A DNA stretch of 37,832 bases from Actinomycetota bacterium (GCA_019347855.1 JAHWKO010000009.1:1-37832); one strand, 5' to 3'. Positions 1-8,576 are shown, numbered from the stretch's first letter. Translations and numbers: made by a program. The notes: generated from the sequence alone by a model not told the origin.

Positions 1-19
1 ACAGCGCCAGGGTAGGCCC

Positions 20-35
20 GGACGGCGCGCCGTCC
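20..35. terminator. Short GC-rich dyad, possible hairpin
   Basis: The 16-base stretch GGACGGCGCGCCGTCC is a perfect palindrome. It can form a 6-bp stem with a CGCG loop just downstream of the stop of the minus-strand gene at 57-647. No T-run follows on either side, so a terminator role is only a guess. Nothing else was recognised in the first 56 bases. Confidence 0.25.
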
Positions 36-56
36 ACACCCTGTGCCGGAGATCAC

Positions 57-647
57 TCAGCCGCGGGCGTCGTTGGGCGGGGCGCCGTCGGCGGCCGGCT
101 CCTCGTAGCGGCCGGCGCGGCCCTCCGCGGGCAGCACAACCTGGGTGCAGCGGCTCACCGCGAGCAGGACCTCGTCGGCGTCGAACAGCTGCGCCTCGCA
201 GAAGACCACCCGGCGGGGGCGGCGCACGACGGTGCCCACGGCGGTGACGGTCCCGACGCGGGTCGAGCGCAGGAACTCGACCCGCAGGTCGGCGGTGAGG
301 AACGCCTGGTCCGCGTCCAGCACCGTCCAGCACGCGCCGCCCATCGCGGCGTCGAGGATCGCGGTGACCGCAGCGGACGGGGACCCCTCCGGCAGCGGCG
401 GGAGGGCCTTGTCGAACTCGGTCATCACCCAACGTCCGCAGGTGGCGGCGGCGTCCTCGCCGGTCGCGTCGTTGACGGTCTCGATCAACGCGATGAACGT
501 GGCCTCGACGTTCGGTGCCGTCTGCGCGGCGGCAGCCCGGACCCAGCGTTCCTCGTAGAGGACGGACGGGATCGTCGTGATCGCCGCCGCCCCGGCCGCG
601 GCACGTCCGACGAGCCCCAGGAACGAGCGTCGGGTGTAGGTGCTCAC
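57..647 (-). CDS. Tat-signal protein with a truncated hotdog (thioesterase-like) C-terminal half
   Basis: 196 residues, GTG start with AGGAGG seven bases upstream. The N-terminus carries a twin-arginine signal ([10 protein letters not shown], then an Ala-rich stretch to about residue 41), so export in folded form is predicted. Residues about 45-95 ([17 protein letters not shown]..., [12 protein letters not shown]) resemble, by eye, the helical gluconate 2-dehydrogenase subunit 3 family, which also has Tat leaders. From about residue 92 the text changes to a PaaI-type hotdog: AILDAAMGG helix, [39 protein letters not shown]. In PaaI thioesterases the helix follows an HGG loop that helps catalysis. 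Here that place reads SPSAAV, and the first hotdog strands are missing. Activity is therefore doubtful. It could be a genuine fusion, a deletion joint between two genes, or a misread of an unfamiliar family. Both family assignments are by recognition only. Confidence 0.7.
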   Translation of the reverse strand: MSTYTRRSFLGLVGRAAAGAAAITTIPSVLYEERWVRAAAAQTAPNVEATFIALIETVNDATGEDAAATCGRWVMTEFDKALPPLPEGSPSAAVTAILDAAMGGACWTVLDADQAFLTADLRVEFLRSTRVGTVTAVGTVVRRPRRVVFCEAQLFDADEVLLAVSRCTQVVLPAEGRAGRYEEPAADGAPPNDARG

Positions 648-779
648 GTGTGCGTCCTCCTGTGCCGTGCCAGCGCCGCAGCGGTCCCGCCCGTCGCCGT
701 CGCCCCCGGTGGCCTACTTCGACGCTCACGCCGCGTGTTCCTCCCAGTACCGTTCGGGCACCGCTGCCGGAGAGGCGTC

Positions 780-1481
780 ATGGAGCACTGGCCGTCCCTC
801 GCGGCGCTCGAGGCCGACGTGGTCGAGTGCCGTCGCTGCCCGCGCCTGGTGGCGTGGCGCGAGCAGGTGGCCGAGGACAAGCGCGCCGCCTTCGAGGACG
901 AGGACTACTGGGGTCGTCCGGTCCCCGGCTTCGGCGATCCCGACGCGAGGCTGCTGATCGTGGGTCTGGCGCCCGCGGCACACGGCGCGAACCGCACGGG
1001 ACGCATGTTCACCGGCGACCGGTCCGGGGACTGGTTGTACGCCGCCCTGCACCGTGCAGGGTTCGCGAACCAGCCGACCTCGACGCACCGGGGCGACGGG
1101 CTGGAGCTCGACGGTGCGTGGGTGACCGCGCCCGTCCGGTGCGCTCCGCCCGACAACAGGCCCACCACCGACGAGCGCGACGAGTGCCTCCCGTACCTCC
1201 TCGGCGAGATACGGTTACTGCCGTTCGAGGTGATCGTGGCGCTCGGCGGCTTCGCCTGGGACATCCTGATGCGCGAGGTCGATCGCCCCGTCCCCAAGCC
1301 CCGTTTCGGGCACGGCGAGGAGGTCGCCGTCACCACCCGGGACGAGGACCCGCGGGACGTCACGCTGCTCGGCAGCTACCACCCGTCGCAGCAGAACACG
1401 TTCACGGGGCGGCTGACGGAGGAGATGCTCGACGCGGTCTTCGGCCGTTCCGCCGAGCTCCTCGGACGGGAGACACCATGA
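780..1481 (+). CDS. Family 5 (UDGb-type) uracil-DNA glycosylase
   Basis: 233 residues. Removes uracil, and in this family other deaminated bases, from DNA as the first step of base excision repair. Motif A is [14 protein letters not shown] (residues 62-75), the form typical of family 5, which lacks the catalytic Asp/Asn of other families. The C-terminal motif is [13 protein letters not shown]. Cys17, Cys20, Cys121 and Cys136 are placed to bind the 4Fe-4S cluster of this family. The ATG at 780 (GGAGAGGCGTC just upstream) puts the first Cys pair at the usual distance from the N-terminus; an in-frame extension upstream to 648 has no family-like residues. The stop overlaps the next start (ATGA), so the two genes are translationally coupled. 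Confidence 0.93.
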   Translation: MEHWPSLAALEADVVECRRCPRLVAWREQVAEDKRAAFEDEDYWGRPVPGFGDPDARLLIVGLAPAAHGANRTGRMFTGDRSGDWLYAALHRAGFANQPTSTHRGDGLELDGAWVTAPVRCAPPDNRPTTDERDECLPYLLGEIRLLPFEVIVALGGFAWDILMREVDRPVPKPRFGHGEEVAVTTRDEDPRDVTLLGSYHPSQQNTFTGRLTEEMLDAVFGRSAELLGRETP

Positions 1482-1771
1482 GTCGAGGTCCCTACGACGA
1501 CGGCACCCGGATGAGCGGTGGGCGCAGCTACGCGATCGCGGCCCTGGTCCTCGGGATCCTGTCCCTGCCCCTGATCTTCGTCCCGCCGGGTGGCATCTAC
1601 CTGGGAAGCTCCGCCATCGTGGGCTCGATGATGGCGATGCGGCGGGGCGGCGGGCACCGCAAGCTCGCGATCGCCGGCGGGATCATGGGGCTGATCGCGG
1701 TGCTCATCGGCACGTTCCTGGCCGTCTCGATCTGTGGGCCCAGCATCCTCTGGTTCGACTGCCAGGCGTGA
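1478..1771 (+). CDS. Small two-helix membrane protein (DUF4190-like)
   Basis: 97 residues, ATG overlapping the TGA of the upstream glycosylase by four bases. A short polar N-terminus (about 17 residues) is followed by two hydrophobic helices (about 18-50 and 62-85). The connecting loop RRGGGHRK should be cytoplasmic. Repeated G-x-x-x-G patterns and the A-x-x-L-G-I-L-S-L-P motif match the small DUF4190-type membrane proteins common in actinobacteria, whose role is unknown. The end ([12 protein letters not shown]) has two cysteines that could pair outside the cell. Coupling with a DNA repair gene gives no clear functional link. It converges on pfkA with only three bases between the stops. Confidence 0.8.
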   Translation: MSRGPYDDGTRMSGGRSYAIAALVLGILSLPLIFVPPGGIYLGSSAIVGSMMAMRRGGGHRKLAIAGGIMGLIAVLIGTFLAVSICGPSILWFDCQA

Positions 1772-1774
1772 CCG

Positions 1775-2743
1775 TCAGCGCGTCAGCAGACGGGCGAGCT
1801 CCTGGAGCTCCTCGCTGAGCGGCTTCTCGTTCGCCACGACCTCGGGCATCGGGGTAGCGGCCATCTCGTTGCCCTGGAGCCCGACCACCACCCCGTCGTT
1901 GCCCTCGGCTAGCTGACGGACCGCCGCGGCTCCCAGGCGACTGGCCAGCAACCGGTCGAACGCGCCCGGGTCGCCGCCACGCTGGACGTGACCGAGGATC
2001 GTCGCTCGGAGGTCGAAGTCGAGATCTTCCCGGTTGTCCTCGGCGAACGCGAGGAGCTCCTTGGTGCCGCACGGGGCTCCCTCGGACACGATGACCACGG
2101 CGTGGTCGTTGCCCCGGGCGTACGCCGACCGGAGGTGGGCCATCACCTCCTCGGGTGAGGTCTCGACCTCGGGGATCACCACGGCCTCCGCCCCGCTCGC
2201 GATCCCCACGGCCAGGGCGAGGTAGCCGCAGTCCCGCCCCATCACCTCGACCAGGAACGCACGCCGGTGCGACGCGGCCGTGGTCTTCAGCCGGTCAACC
2301 GACTCGAGCGCGATGTTCAGGGCGGTGTCCACCCCGATCGAGATGTCGGTCCCGTAGAGATCGTTGTCGATCGTGGACGAGACACCCACGACCGGGAAGC
2401 CACGCTCGGACAGCGCGTGCGCCCCCGTCTGGGAGCCGTTCCCGCCGACGACGATGAGCGCATCGATGGCCATGTCGTGCAGCCCCTGCAGGCCCTTGTC
2501 CTGGCCCTCCTCGGTGCGGAACTCCGGCGCCCGGGCGCTGCCGAGGATCGTGCCGCCGCGGTGGAGGATCCCACCGACGTCACGCGACCGCAGCGGATCG
2601 AACATCCGCTCGAGCAACCCGGCGTAGCCGTTGCGGACGCCGAACACCTCCCATCCCTGGGCGAGCCCGGCCCTCGTCACGGCCCGGATCGCTCCGTTCA
2701 TGCCGGGGGCGTCACCTCCGCTCGTGAGCACGGCGATGCGCAT
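1775..2743 (-). CDS. pfkA: 6-phosphofructokinase
   Basis: 322 residues. Phosphorylates fructose 6-phosphate to fructose 1,6-bisphosphate in glycolysis. The N-terminal nucleotide site is SGGDAPGMN (residues 8-16). The catalytic motif is STIDND (PGTIDND in E. coli), with its Asp as base. Substrate-binding elements EVMGRDCGYLA and VSEGAP are present, as is the late GHVQRGGDP. The loop that reads GGDGS in E. coli PfkA (Asp103 and Gly104) reads GGNGS here. The Gly fits an ATP-type rather than a PPi-type enzyme; the Asn replaces the Mg-contacting Asp. Length matches the short bacterial ATP-PFK class. GGAGG lies just before the ATG. The gene follows the acylase at 2795 on the same strand by 51 bases, so it may share its transcript. 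Confidence 0.95.
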   Translation of the reverse strand: MRIAVLTSGGDAPGMNGAIRAVTRAGLAQGWEVFGVRNGYAGLLERMFDPLRSRDVGGILHRGGTILGSARAPEFRTEEGQDKGLQGLHDMAIDALIVVGGNGSQTGAHALSERGFPVVGVSSTIDNDLYGTDISIGVDTALNIALESVDRLKTTAASHRRAFLVEVMGRDCGYLALAVGIASGAEAVVIPEVETSPEEVMAHLRSAYARGNDHAVVIVSEGAPCGTKELLAFAEDNREDLDFDLRATILGHVQRGGDPGAFDRLLASRLGAAAVRQLAEGNDGVVVGLQGNEMAATPMPEVVANEKPLSEELQELARLLTR

Positions 2744-2794
2744 CCGTCGGACCTCCGTGATCGCTGGGAGGTCAAGGCAAGCACAGGCCAGGGC

Positions 2795-5350
2795 CTACCG
2801 CCGCCGACGCACGAGCACCCCGAGGCCGAGCACCGTCAGCGCCAGCAGCCCGGCGCCCCCACCCGTCGTGGGCAGTGCCGGCTCCGGAGCGGGCGGCGGG
2901 TCGGGCTCCTGACCGCCACCGGGCTGGTTGGTGACCGTCAGCACCTCGGCGTCCGCCGCCGCGAGCTCCTCGGGACAGAACGGGACGTCGACCCACTCCT
3001 TGTCGCCGTACATGCGCAGCTGGTCCGCCCAGTAGGGCGACGTCTCGTCGGTCGACTGCGAGTAGGTGAGCAACGTCCCCACATCCGCGCAACCGTCGTC
3101 CTGGAAGCTGACGGTCATGACGAAGCTGGAGCCGTGATCGACGTTGTTGTAGGCGTCCTCGCCGAGCCACGAGACGTTGATCGCGTTGAACACCCCGAGC
3201 ACCCCCGGGCCGCCGTGGACCGGTAGCTGCTCGTCGCCCCGAGCTTCGGACTGGAACCCGCGCAGCGGGGCGTCCAGCGGGATGCCGTTGTCACGCAGGT
3301 CGTTGATCGCGTCGCCCAGCGCCTGCCGCACCTCGGGGTGGTCGGTGTCGAGCGTGTTCGGGGTGTGGACCGGATCCTCCGGATCGAACTCGTTCACCCA
3401 CGGACTGGGCGTCGCCCCGCGGGCGTGGGTCCAGAACCGGCGGAACAGGATCGCGCCGTTGCTGTCCAGGTCGTCACGCAGGTTCCAGCTGGCCAACGCT
3501 TCGCAGGCGCCCTCGGTCGAGGTCGGCCCACTGGAGGAAGGAGCGGTGCCGCCCATCGACCCGCACATCTCCACCGCCGCGTCCCGGGTCAGCTCCCCGG
3601 CGTACTGACGGTTGCCGAACATGACGTCCTGCAGCTGCTCGAGCGTGAAGCGTTCACCCTCCCTGCCGTCCTCGCCGGCCAACCGCTCGATCACCTGGAT
3701 CAACCCGAGGCGCGTTCGCAGCGTCCGTGCGGTCCGCTCGTTCCCGATGATCTCGGCGAACCCCTCGATCGGCTCCTCGGGGTTCGAGAGCCAGTAACTG
3801 TCGTTCGAGTTCGTGACGTAGTCGTCACGGAACAGGTGCGGCTCGTTGCTCGGTCCGAACGTGCCCGGGACGACGGCATCGTCGTCGCTGCCCCACTGAC
3901 ACGCGGACCGCGCCCCGTCGAGCACCGGCAGGCGCGCTGCCGCCCACAACGTCTGCCCCGTGCCGGTGCTGCACTCCTCCAGCTTCGCGTCGGTGACGTG
4001 CGGGATCGCCCCGATGTCGGCGTAGTAGGCCGTCCCGGACGAGTCCGCCGCGATCGTGTTGACCCACGGGATGCCCTGGTACGTGGTCAGGATCTCGTGG
4101 AGACGTTCGACCGAGTCCGCCTTGTTCACCTCGAAGAAGTGGTTGAGGTAACGGAAGTTCCGGGAGTTCACATCTCCCAGCGCCCACGCCGTTCCGTCCT
4201 CCCACGGGAAGATCGGCAGGCCCGCGACCGAGATCAGGACCGGTCCGTACTCGGTCTCGTAGATGTCCCCGGCCCGCTCCTCCGTGCCGCTGTCGGTCTG
4301 GACCGGGACCGTCACCTCGGTGCGGGTCATCTCCCGCGGTTCCCCGTCCACCAGGTACGTGGTCGGGGACCCCGGTTCCAGCTTCAGCTCGAAGATCGTG
4401 AACCGGCGCGCCGTCGACACGGTGTGGCTCCACCCCATCGTCCGGGTGTGGCCGATGAGCACGAGGGGCACCCCGAACAGGCTCGCCCCGTGGACGTCGA
4501 CCTCGCCGGGGATCGTGAGGTGGGCCTGGTAGAACCGCTCGCTCCCGTGCCACGGGAAGTGAGGGTTGCCGAGCACCATCCCGCGGCCGTTCGCGGTCGC
4601 CTCCTTGCCCAGCCCGTAGGCGTTCGACCCGATCGCAGGGCTCAGGCGCTCGTCGAGCTGCTGGAGCTGCTCGGGGGTCGGCGTCGTGGCCGCGGACCCA
4701 CCGCCGGTGGCGCTGGGGTGGGGCGGCTCGGCCGCCGCGATGCCGTCCAGGGCGATCCCGGAGCTGGCGAGGATCCCGAGCGAGTAGAAGCGCAGGTACG
4801 CGTCCATCTCGATGATCGGTCGCACCCACTCGGCGCCCTTGCAGCGCGGGTCCTCGATCCCGGCCGCGCCGCCGACCTCCTGGAGGTAGTGGTTGTAGCC
4901 GGCGACGTACCCGGCGATCCCGTCCTCGATCCCGTCGACCGGACCGAGCGGTGGCTCCTGGGCGAGCAGCTCCTCCACCACGCCCTGCTGCCTGATCGCG
5001 CGGTAGTAGACGTCGCTGTTGAAGTTGGTGAACGAGAACCCGTTGCCCTCGACCGTGTAGGTGCCATCGGGACCGAAGAACCTCGAGCGGTCCCCGTTGA
5101 CGGTCACGTACTCGTCGGCCATCTCGCAGATGTTGTCGCTGGCGAACGCGTAGCCGTACCCGAAGCCGATGTCCCCGAAGTCCGAGCCCTCGATGTGGGG
5201 GATGCCGTGCGCCGTGCGCCGGATCGTGGCGCGGTACGTCCCGTCACCCGCAGCTTCGGCCGGAGAGGCCGAGGTGAAGGCCACCAACAGCGTGGCGAGG
5301 AGGGCGAACGTGGACAGCACGGCGGTCAGCCGGGCGGGGGCGGTGCGCAC
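2795..5350 (-). CDS. Sortase-anchored penicillin/acyl-homoserine-lactone acylase family protein
   Basis: 851 residues, GTG start with GAGGAG upstream. An Ntn-hydrolase of the penicillin acylase superfamily, made as one chain and self-cleaved into alpha and beta subunits. A signal peptide covers about residues 1-34 (ending SPAEAA). The alpha part has RRTAHGIPHIEG and DFGDIGFGYGYAFASDN. A Pro/Ser/Thr/Gly-rich linker (about 208-235) leads to the predicted cleavage point before Ser242 (AI-GSNAYGLG), the nucleophile of the beta chain. SNAYG and NPHFPW agree more with AHL or cyclic-lipopeptide acylases (PvdQ, aculeacin acylase) than with penicillin G acylase. The C-terminus has a Pro-rich spacer, LPTTG, a hydrophobic helix and RRRR: a sortase signal placing the enzyme on the cell wall. 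The amide it cleaves cannot be told from sequence. Followed by pfkA on the same strand. Confidence 0.92.
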   Translation of the reverse strand: MRTAPARLTAVLSTFALLATLLVAFTSASPAEAAGDGTYRATIRRTAHGIPHIEGSDFGDIGFGYGYAFASDNICEMADEYVTVNGDRSRFFGPDGTYTVEGNGFSFTNFNSDVYYRAIRQQGVVEELLAQEPPLGPVDGIEDGIAGYVAGYNHYLQEVGGAAGIEDPRCKGAEWVRPIIEMDAYLRFYSLGILASSGIALDGIAAAEPPHPSATGGGSAATTPTPEQLQQLDERLSPAIGSNAYGLGKEATANGRGMVLGNPHFPWHGSERFYQAHLTIPGEVDVHGASLFGVPLVLIGHTRTMGWSHTVSTARRFTIFELKLEPGSPTTYLVDGEPREMTRTEVTVPVQTDSGTEERAGDIYETEYGPVLISVAGLPIFPWEDGTAWALGDVNSRNFRYLNHFFEVNKADSVERLHEILTTYQGIPWVNTIAADSSGTAYYADIGAIPHVTDAKLEECSTGTGQTLWAAARLPVLDGARSACQWGSDDDAVVPGTFGPSNEPHLFRDDYVTNSNDSYWLSNPEEPIEGFAEIIGNERTARTLRTRLGLIQVIERLAGEDGREGERFTLEQLQDVMFGNRQYAGELTRDAAVEMCGSMGGTAPSSSGPTSTEGACEALASWNLRDDLDSNGAILFRRFWTHARGATPSPWVNEFDPEDPVHTPNTLDTDHPEVRQALGDAINDLRDNGIPLDAPLRGFQSEARGDEQLPVHGGPGVLGVFNAINVSWLGEDAYNNVDHGSSFVMTVSFQDDGCADVGTLLTYSQSTDETSPYWADQLRMYGDKEWVDVPFCPEELAAADAEVLTVTNQPGGGQEPDPPPAPEPALPTTGGGAGLLALTVLGLGVLVRRRR

Positions 5351-5447
5351 CGGGGACTCCTCAGCAGGCAGCGTCGGTTCTGCCTAGAGGGTTTCGCGAC
5401 GCGCCCCGCCGTCCCCTGCCTCCCTCTGCGGATGCAGCGACGGCGCT

Positions 5448-5461
5448 ATCCGCTCGCGGAT
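5448..5461. terminator. Inverted repeat ATCCGC-TC-GCGGAT downstream of the sigma gene
   Basis: A 6-bp perfect inverted repeat with a 2-base centre lies 16 bases past the stop of the sigma gene at 5477. GCGGATGCA occurs twice here (about 5428 and 5456). No T-run follows, so this could be a weak terminator or a protein site controlling the acylase gene, which starts about 100 bases further on. Confidence 0.3.
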
Positions 5462-5476
5462 GCACCCACACGGTGG

Positions 5477-6637
5477 TCAGTTGCGGCCGCCGCCGTGGTG
5501 GATGTCCTCGAGCAGCCCCTTCAGGCGGAACGCCCTGGCGGGATGGCGCAGCTTCGTGAGCGTCTTCTTCTCGATCTGGCGGATGCGCTCACGGGTGAGC
5601 CCGAACTGCTCCCCGATCTCCTCGAGCGTGTGCTCCTCGCCGTCCATCATCCCGAACCGCCACATCAGCACGGCGCGCTCGCGGGCGTCCAGGGCGGACA
5701 GCGCGGCGGCGACCTCGCTGCGGGTCATTACGCTCGCGGCGGAACCGGCGGGGTCGATCGCCTCCTCGTCCGCGACCAGCTCGCCGAGCGTGGCGTCGCC
5801 GTCCTCCCCGACCGGGGTGTCCAGCGAGGTGACGTCCTGTGCGGCCTGCCGGAGCTCGCGGAGCCGCTCGATCGTGAGGTCGAGCTCGTGCGCGACCTCC
5901 TCCTCGGTGGGCTCACGTCCCAGCTGCTGCAGGAGGTCCAGCTCGACGAACCGGATCTTGCCCAGCGTCTCGAAGACGTGGGCGGGCAGCCGGACGGTCC
6001 TGGCTTTGTCGGCCAGCCCGCGCTGCAGCGCCTGGCGGATCCACCACGTCGCGTACGTGGAGAACTTGTAGCCCTTGGTGTGATCGAACTTCTCGACCGC
6101 TCGGATCAGCCCGAGGTTGCCCTCCTGGATGAGCGACAGGAGGTCGAGACCGCGCCCCCGGAACTTGCGGGCGTTGGACACCACCAGCCGCAGGTTCGCG
6201 CGGGTCATGTGGTCCTTGGCGTCCCGGCCGCCCCGCTCGATCGTGTTCAGCAGGGCCTTCTGGCGTGCCGTGAGCTTCAGGTCGTTGCGGTGGAGCATCC
6301 AGCCGGCCGACAGACCCGCGCTGTAGCGCTTCGCGAGGTCGACCTCCTCCTCGGGGGTGAGCAGGTCCGTGCGGCCGATCTCGTTGAGGTACTGGCGGAT
6401 CGGGTCGGAGGAGGCGCTGATCGGGGCGGGGTCGGGGCGCTCGACGCCCTCGGACAGGTCGTCGACCACCTGGAGGCCGCGTTCCCGCGCGAGCTCGGCG
6501 ATGTCGTCGACCCAGCTCTCGCCCTGGGCGATCGGATCGTGGAGGTCGTGGAGCTCCGAGAGGAGCACGTACCCGCGGCCTGCCGCGCGTTCGAACAGCT
6601 CGGTCAGGGTGTCGGGGAACGCTTCCACGGCTTCCAT
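5477..6637 (-). CDS. RNA polymerase sigma-70 factor, primary (group 1-like)
   Basis: 386 residues. Directs RNA polymerase to -10/-35 promoters. Residues about 12-60 (LFERAAGRGYVLLSELHDL..., LARERGLQVVDD) look like the autoinhibitory region 1.1, which favours a group 1 factor. Region 1.2 is DPIRQYLNEIGRTDLLTPEEEVDLAKR (78-104). Region 2 includes ANLRLVVSNARKF (147-159), the core-binding stretch LIQEGNLGLIRAVEKFDHTKGYKFSTYATWWIRQAL, and ARTVRLPAH. Region 3 is about 222-295. Region 4.2 has the canonical TLEEIGEQFGLTRERIRQIEKKTLTKLRHP (337-366). GAGGAG precedes the ATG. The long acidic N-terminus of streptomycete or mycobacterial principal factors is absent. A second related factor lies at 16242-17210; both share SLD-PVGEDGDAT, so a common origin is likely. 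Which one is the essential factor cannot be proved here. Confidence 0.93.
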   Translation of the reverse strand: MEAVEAFPDTLTELFERAAGRGYVLLSELHDLHDPIAQGESWVDDIAELARERGLQVVDDLSEGVERPDPAPISASSDPIRQYLNEIGRTDLLTPEEEVDLAKRYSAGLSAGWMLHRNDLKLTARQKALLNTIERGGRDAKDHMTRANLRLVVSNARKFRGRGLDLLSLIQEGNLGLIRAVEKFDHTKGYKFSTYATWWIRQALQRGLADKARTVRLPAHVFETLGKIRFVELDLLQQLGREPTEEEVAHELDLTIERLRELRQAAQDVTSLDTPVGEDGDATLGELVADEEAIDPAGSAASVMTRSEVAAALSALDARERAVLMWRFGMMDGEEHTLEEIGEQFGLTRERIRQIEKKTLTKLRHPARAFRLKGLLEDIHHGGGRN

Positions 6638-6690
6638 CAGCGGCCTGTCTCCTCGAGACCCCCGGCGGGCCGGCTCCCGTCGAGGCGGTC

Positions 6691-6719
6691 AGTATGCGCG
6701 AGAACCCGCGAACGGTCCA
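6691..6719 (-). promoter_or_regulatory. Putative promoter of the sigma factor gene (TGGACC-17-CATACT)
   Basis: On the minus strand TGGACC (6719-6714) and CATACT (6696-6691) are separated by exactly 17 bases and resemble -35 TTGACA and -10 TATAAT. The ATG is about 54 bases downstream. Found by eye; the transcription start is unmapped. Confidence 0.45.
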
Positions 6720-6746
6720 CAACCTCGGGAGGTCGTTCGGACCCGG

Positions 6747-7922
6747 TCAGCCGCGGCGCAGCCGCTCGATGCCCTCGTCGATCACCGCATCGGTCTTGCA
6801 GAAGGCGAACCGGACCAGGTGACGGCCCCGTTCCGGGTGGAGGTAGAAGCCCGATGTCGGCACCGCTGCCACCCCGGCCCGAGCCGGCAGCTGCCGGCAG
6901 AAGGTGACGTCGTCGGTGCCGCCGACGGACCGGATGTCGACCGTCGCGAAGTACGTGCCCTCCGGGACGAACACCTCGAACCCGGCGTCCGCGAGGCCGT
7001 CGCAGAGCCGGTCGCGACGTCGTCGGTAGTCGTCGACGAACCCCTGGAAGTAGTCGTCCTCGAGCTGTAAGCCGTCGGCGACGGCCCACTGGAACGGGGT
7101 CCCGTTGGTGAACGTGACGAACTGCTTCGCGGTGCGGACGGCCCGGGTCAGCGCCGGCGGGGCGCAGGTCCACCCGATCTTCCAGCCCGTGAACGAGAAC
7201 GTCTTGCCGGCCGAGGAGATCGTGACCGTCCGCTCGCGCATGCCCGGGAGCGACGCCAGCGGGACGTGCTCGCCGTCGAACACCAGGTGCTCGTACACCT
7301 CGTCCGTGACAGCGACGAGATCGTGGGTCACGCACAGCTCGGCGAGGTGCTCGAGCTCCTCACGGCTGAAGACCTTGCCGGTCGGGTTGTGCGGGCTGTT
7401 CAGCAACAGCACCCGCGTGCGGGGCGAGACCTTGGCCTCGAGCTCCGCCGGGTCGTAGGTCCACCGGGTCCCGCCGTCCTGAGGTGGGCGCAGGGTGACG
7501 ACCTCGAGCTGCGCCCCGGCCATGGCGACGGACGCCCGGTACGAGTCGTAGAACGGCTCGAAGGTGAGGACCTCGTCGCCCACGTCGAGCAGCGCTTGGA
7601 GGGTGGCGAAGATCGCCTCGGTAGCTCCGGCGGTGACCGTGATCTCCGCGTCGGCGTCGAACGCGAGGCCGTGGAACCGTTGCTGGTGCTCCGCGATCGC
7701 CCGGCGGAGGGCCGGCACGCCCGTCCCGGGTGCGTACTGGTTGTAGCCGTCCTCGATCGCGGCGATCGCCGCCCGCTTGATCACGTCGGGGCCGTCCTGG
7801 TCGGGGAACCCCTGGCCGAGGTTGACAGCGTCGTGCTCGATCGCGAGAGCCGTCATCTCGGCGAAGATCGTGGTCCCGAACCCCTGCAGCTTCGCGGTCA
7901 GGTACGGCTCGCGCTCCCCCAC
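6747..7922 (-). CDS. PLP-dependent class I/II aminotransferase (DapC/kynurenine aminotransferase-like)
   Basis: 391 residues, fold-type I. Transfers an amino group between an amino acid and a 2-oxo acid using pyridoxal phosphate. Seen: NLGQGFPDQDGP near the N-terminus, YAPGTG, TAGATEAIFATLQALLDVGDEVLTFEPFYDSY, LLNSPHNPTGKVFS, DEVYEHLVFDG, and SSAGKTFSFTGWKIGW with the Schiff-base lysine. FGTTIFAEMTALA plus QGFPD is typical of the branch annotated as N-succinyldiaminopimelate or kynurenine/methionine aminotransferases, so the substrate stays open. The GTG start is three bases after the stop of the HhH-GPD gene, so the two are co-transcribed and probably coupled. The start fits the family, whose conserved text begins a few residues in. 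Confidence 0.92.
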   Translation of the reverse strand: MGEREPYLTAKLQGFGTTIFAEMTALAIEHDAVNLGQGFPDQDGPDVIKRAAIAAIEDGYNQYAPGTGVPALRRAIAEHQQRFHGLAFDADAEITVTAGATEAIFATLQALLDVGDEVLTFEPFYDSYRASVAMAGAQLEVVTLRPPQDGGTRWTYDPAELEAKVSPRTRVLLLNSPHNPTGKVFSREELEHLAELCVTHDLVAVTDEVYEHLVFDGEHVPLASLPGMRERTVTISSAGKTFSFTGWKIGWTCAPPALTRAVRTAKQFVTFTNGTPFQWAVADGLQLEDDYFQGFVDDYRRRRDRLCDGLADAGFEVFVPEGTYFATVDIRSVGGTDDVTFCRQLPARAGVAAVPTSGFYLHPERGRHLVRFAFCKTDAVIDEGIERLRRG

Positions 7923-7925
7923 CGG

Positions 7926-8483
7926 CTACGCCTTGCCCTTGTTGCGCTTCTTGAAGGTGCGGACCTCCTGGAGGGACTCCTCGCCATCGATGTCCGCGAC
8001 GGACCGCGGCTGGTCGTCGGAGAACGGGGCGGCCGCCTCCTCCCAACCGTCGGGGGCGACCCCCAGCCGTTTCCCTAGGACCGCGAGGAAGATGCGTGCC
8101 TTCTCCTCGCCGTACCCGGGGAGCTCGGTCAGGCGTCCGAGGAGATCCTCGCCGTCGTCCGCCGTCTCCCACACCCTGGCCGCGTCCCCGTCGTAGTGCT
8201 CCACGAGGTGCGCACACAGGTCCCGGCAGCGCTTGCCCATCGATCCCGGGAACCGGTGCAGCGCGGGCTTCTGCTTGAACACCGCTTCGATCTCGTCGTC
8301 GCTCATCCCAGCGATGCGCTTGGCGTCGAGCTCGCCATCCAGTCGTTCCCTGAGGCGGAAGGGGCCCATGAAGGCCCACTCCATCGGGACCTGCTGATCC
8401 AGGAGCATCCCGATCATCAGGGCCAGCGGGTCGTCGGACAGCAACCGGTCCGCGTCCGCGTCGCCGGTCACGTAGAAGGTCAT
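7926..8483 (-). CDS. HhH-GPD family protein (TIGR03252-type), putative base-excision repair protein
   Basis: 185 residues, ATG preceded by GGAGGACGATCG. It matches the short actinobacterial HhH-GPD family: FYVTGDADADRLLSDDPLALMIGMLLDQQVPMEWAF at the N-terminus, IEAVFKQKPALHRFPGSMGKR in the middle, and a helix-hairpin-helix LTELPGYGEEKARIFLAVLGKRLG (about 118-141). The hairpin should bind DNA backbone as in MutY/Nth/AlkA proteins. The family has no 4Fe-4S cysteine cluster, and its glycosylase activity is unproved. The Lys/Arg-rich tail (FKKRNKGKA) may add DNA contact. It starts an operon with the aminotransferase, three bases downstream. It is divergent from the DUF421 gene over 93 bases, so both promoters must lie there. 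Confidence 0.88.
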   Translation of the reverse strand: MTFYVTGDADADRLLSDDPLALMIGMLLDQQVPMEWAFMGPFRLRERLDGELDAKRIAGMSDDEIEAVFKQKPALHRFPGSMGKRCRDLCAHLVEHYDGDAARVWETADDGEDLLGRLTELPGYGEEKARIFLAVLGKRLGVAPDGWEEAAAPFSDDQPRSVADIDGEESLQEVRTFKKRNKGKA

Positions 8484-8576
8484 CGATCGTCCTCCGTGGA
8501 CATCCGTCCCGACGCACCGTAGTGGTCGCGACCTACCGTCCGTCCCACGAGGTCCTCTGTCCCGAAGGGAACGCCC

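Noticed and set aside
3338..6907. A very long open frame (about 1,190 codons) on the plus strand opposite the acylase and sigma genes
   Set aside because: It is antisense to two well-recognised genes and reads as Arg/Val/Asp/Leu-rich text without domains, the usual shadow of GC-rich codon bias.
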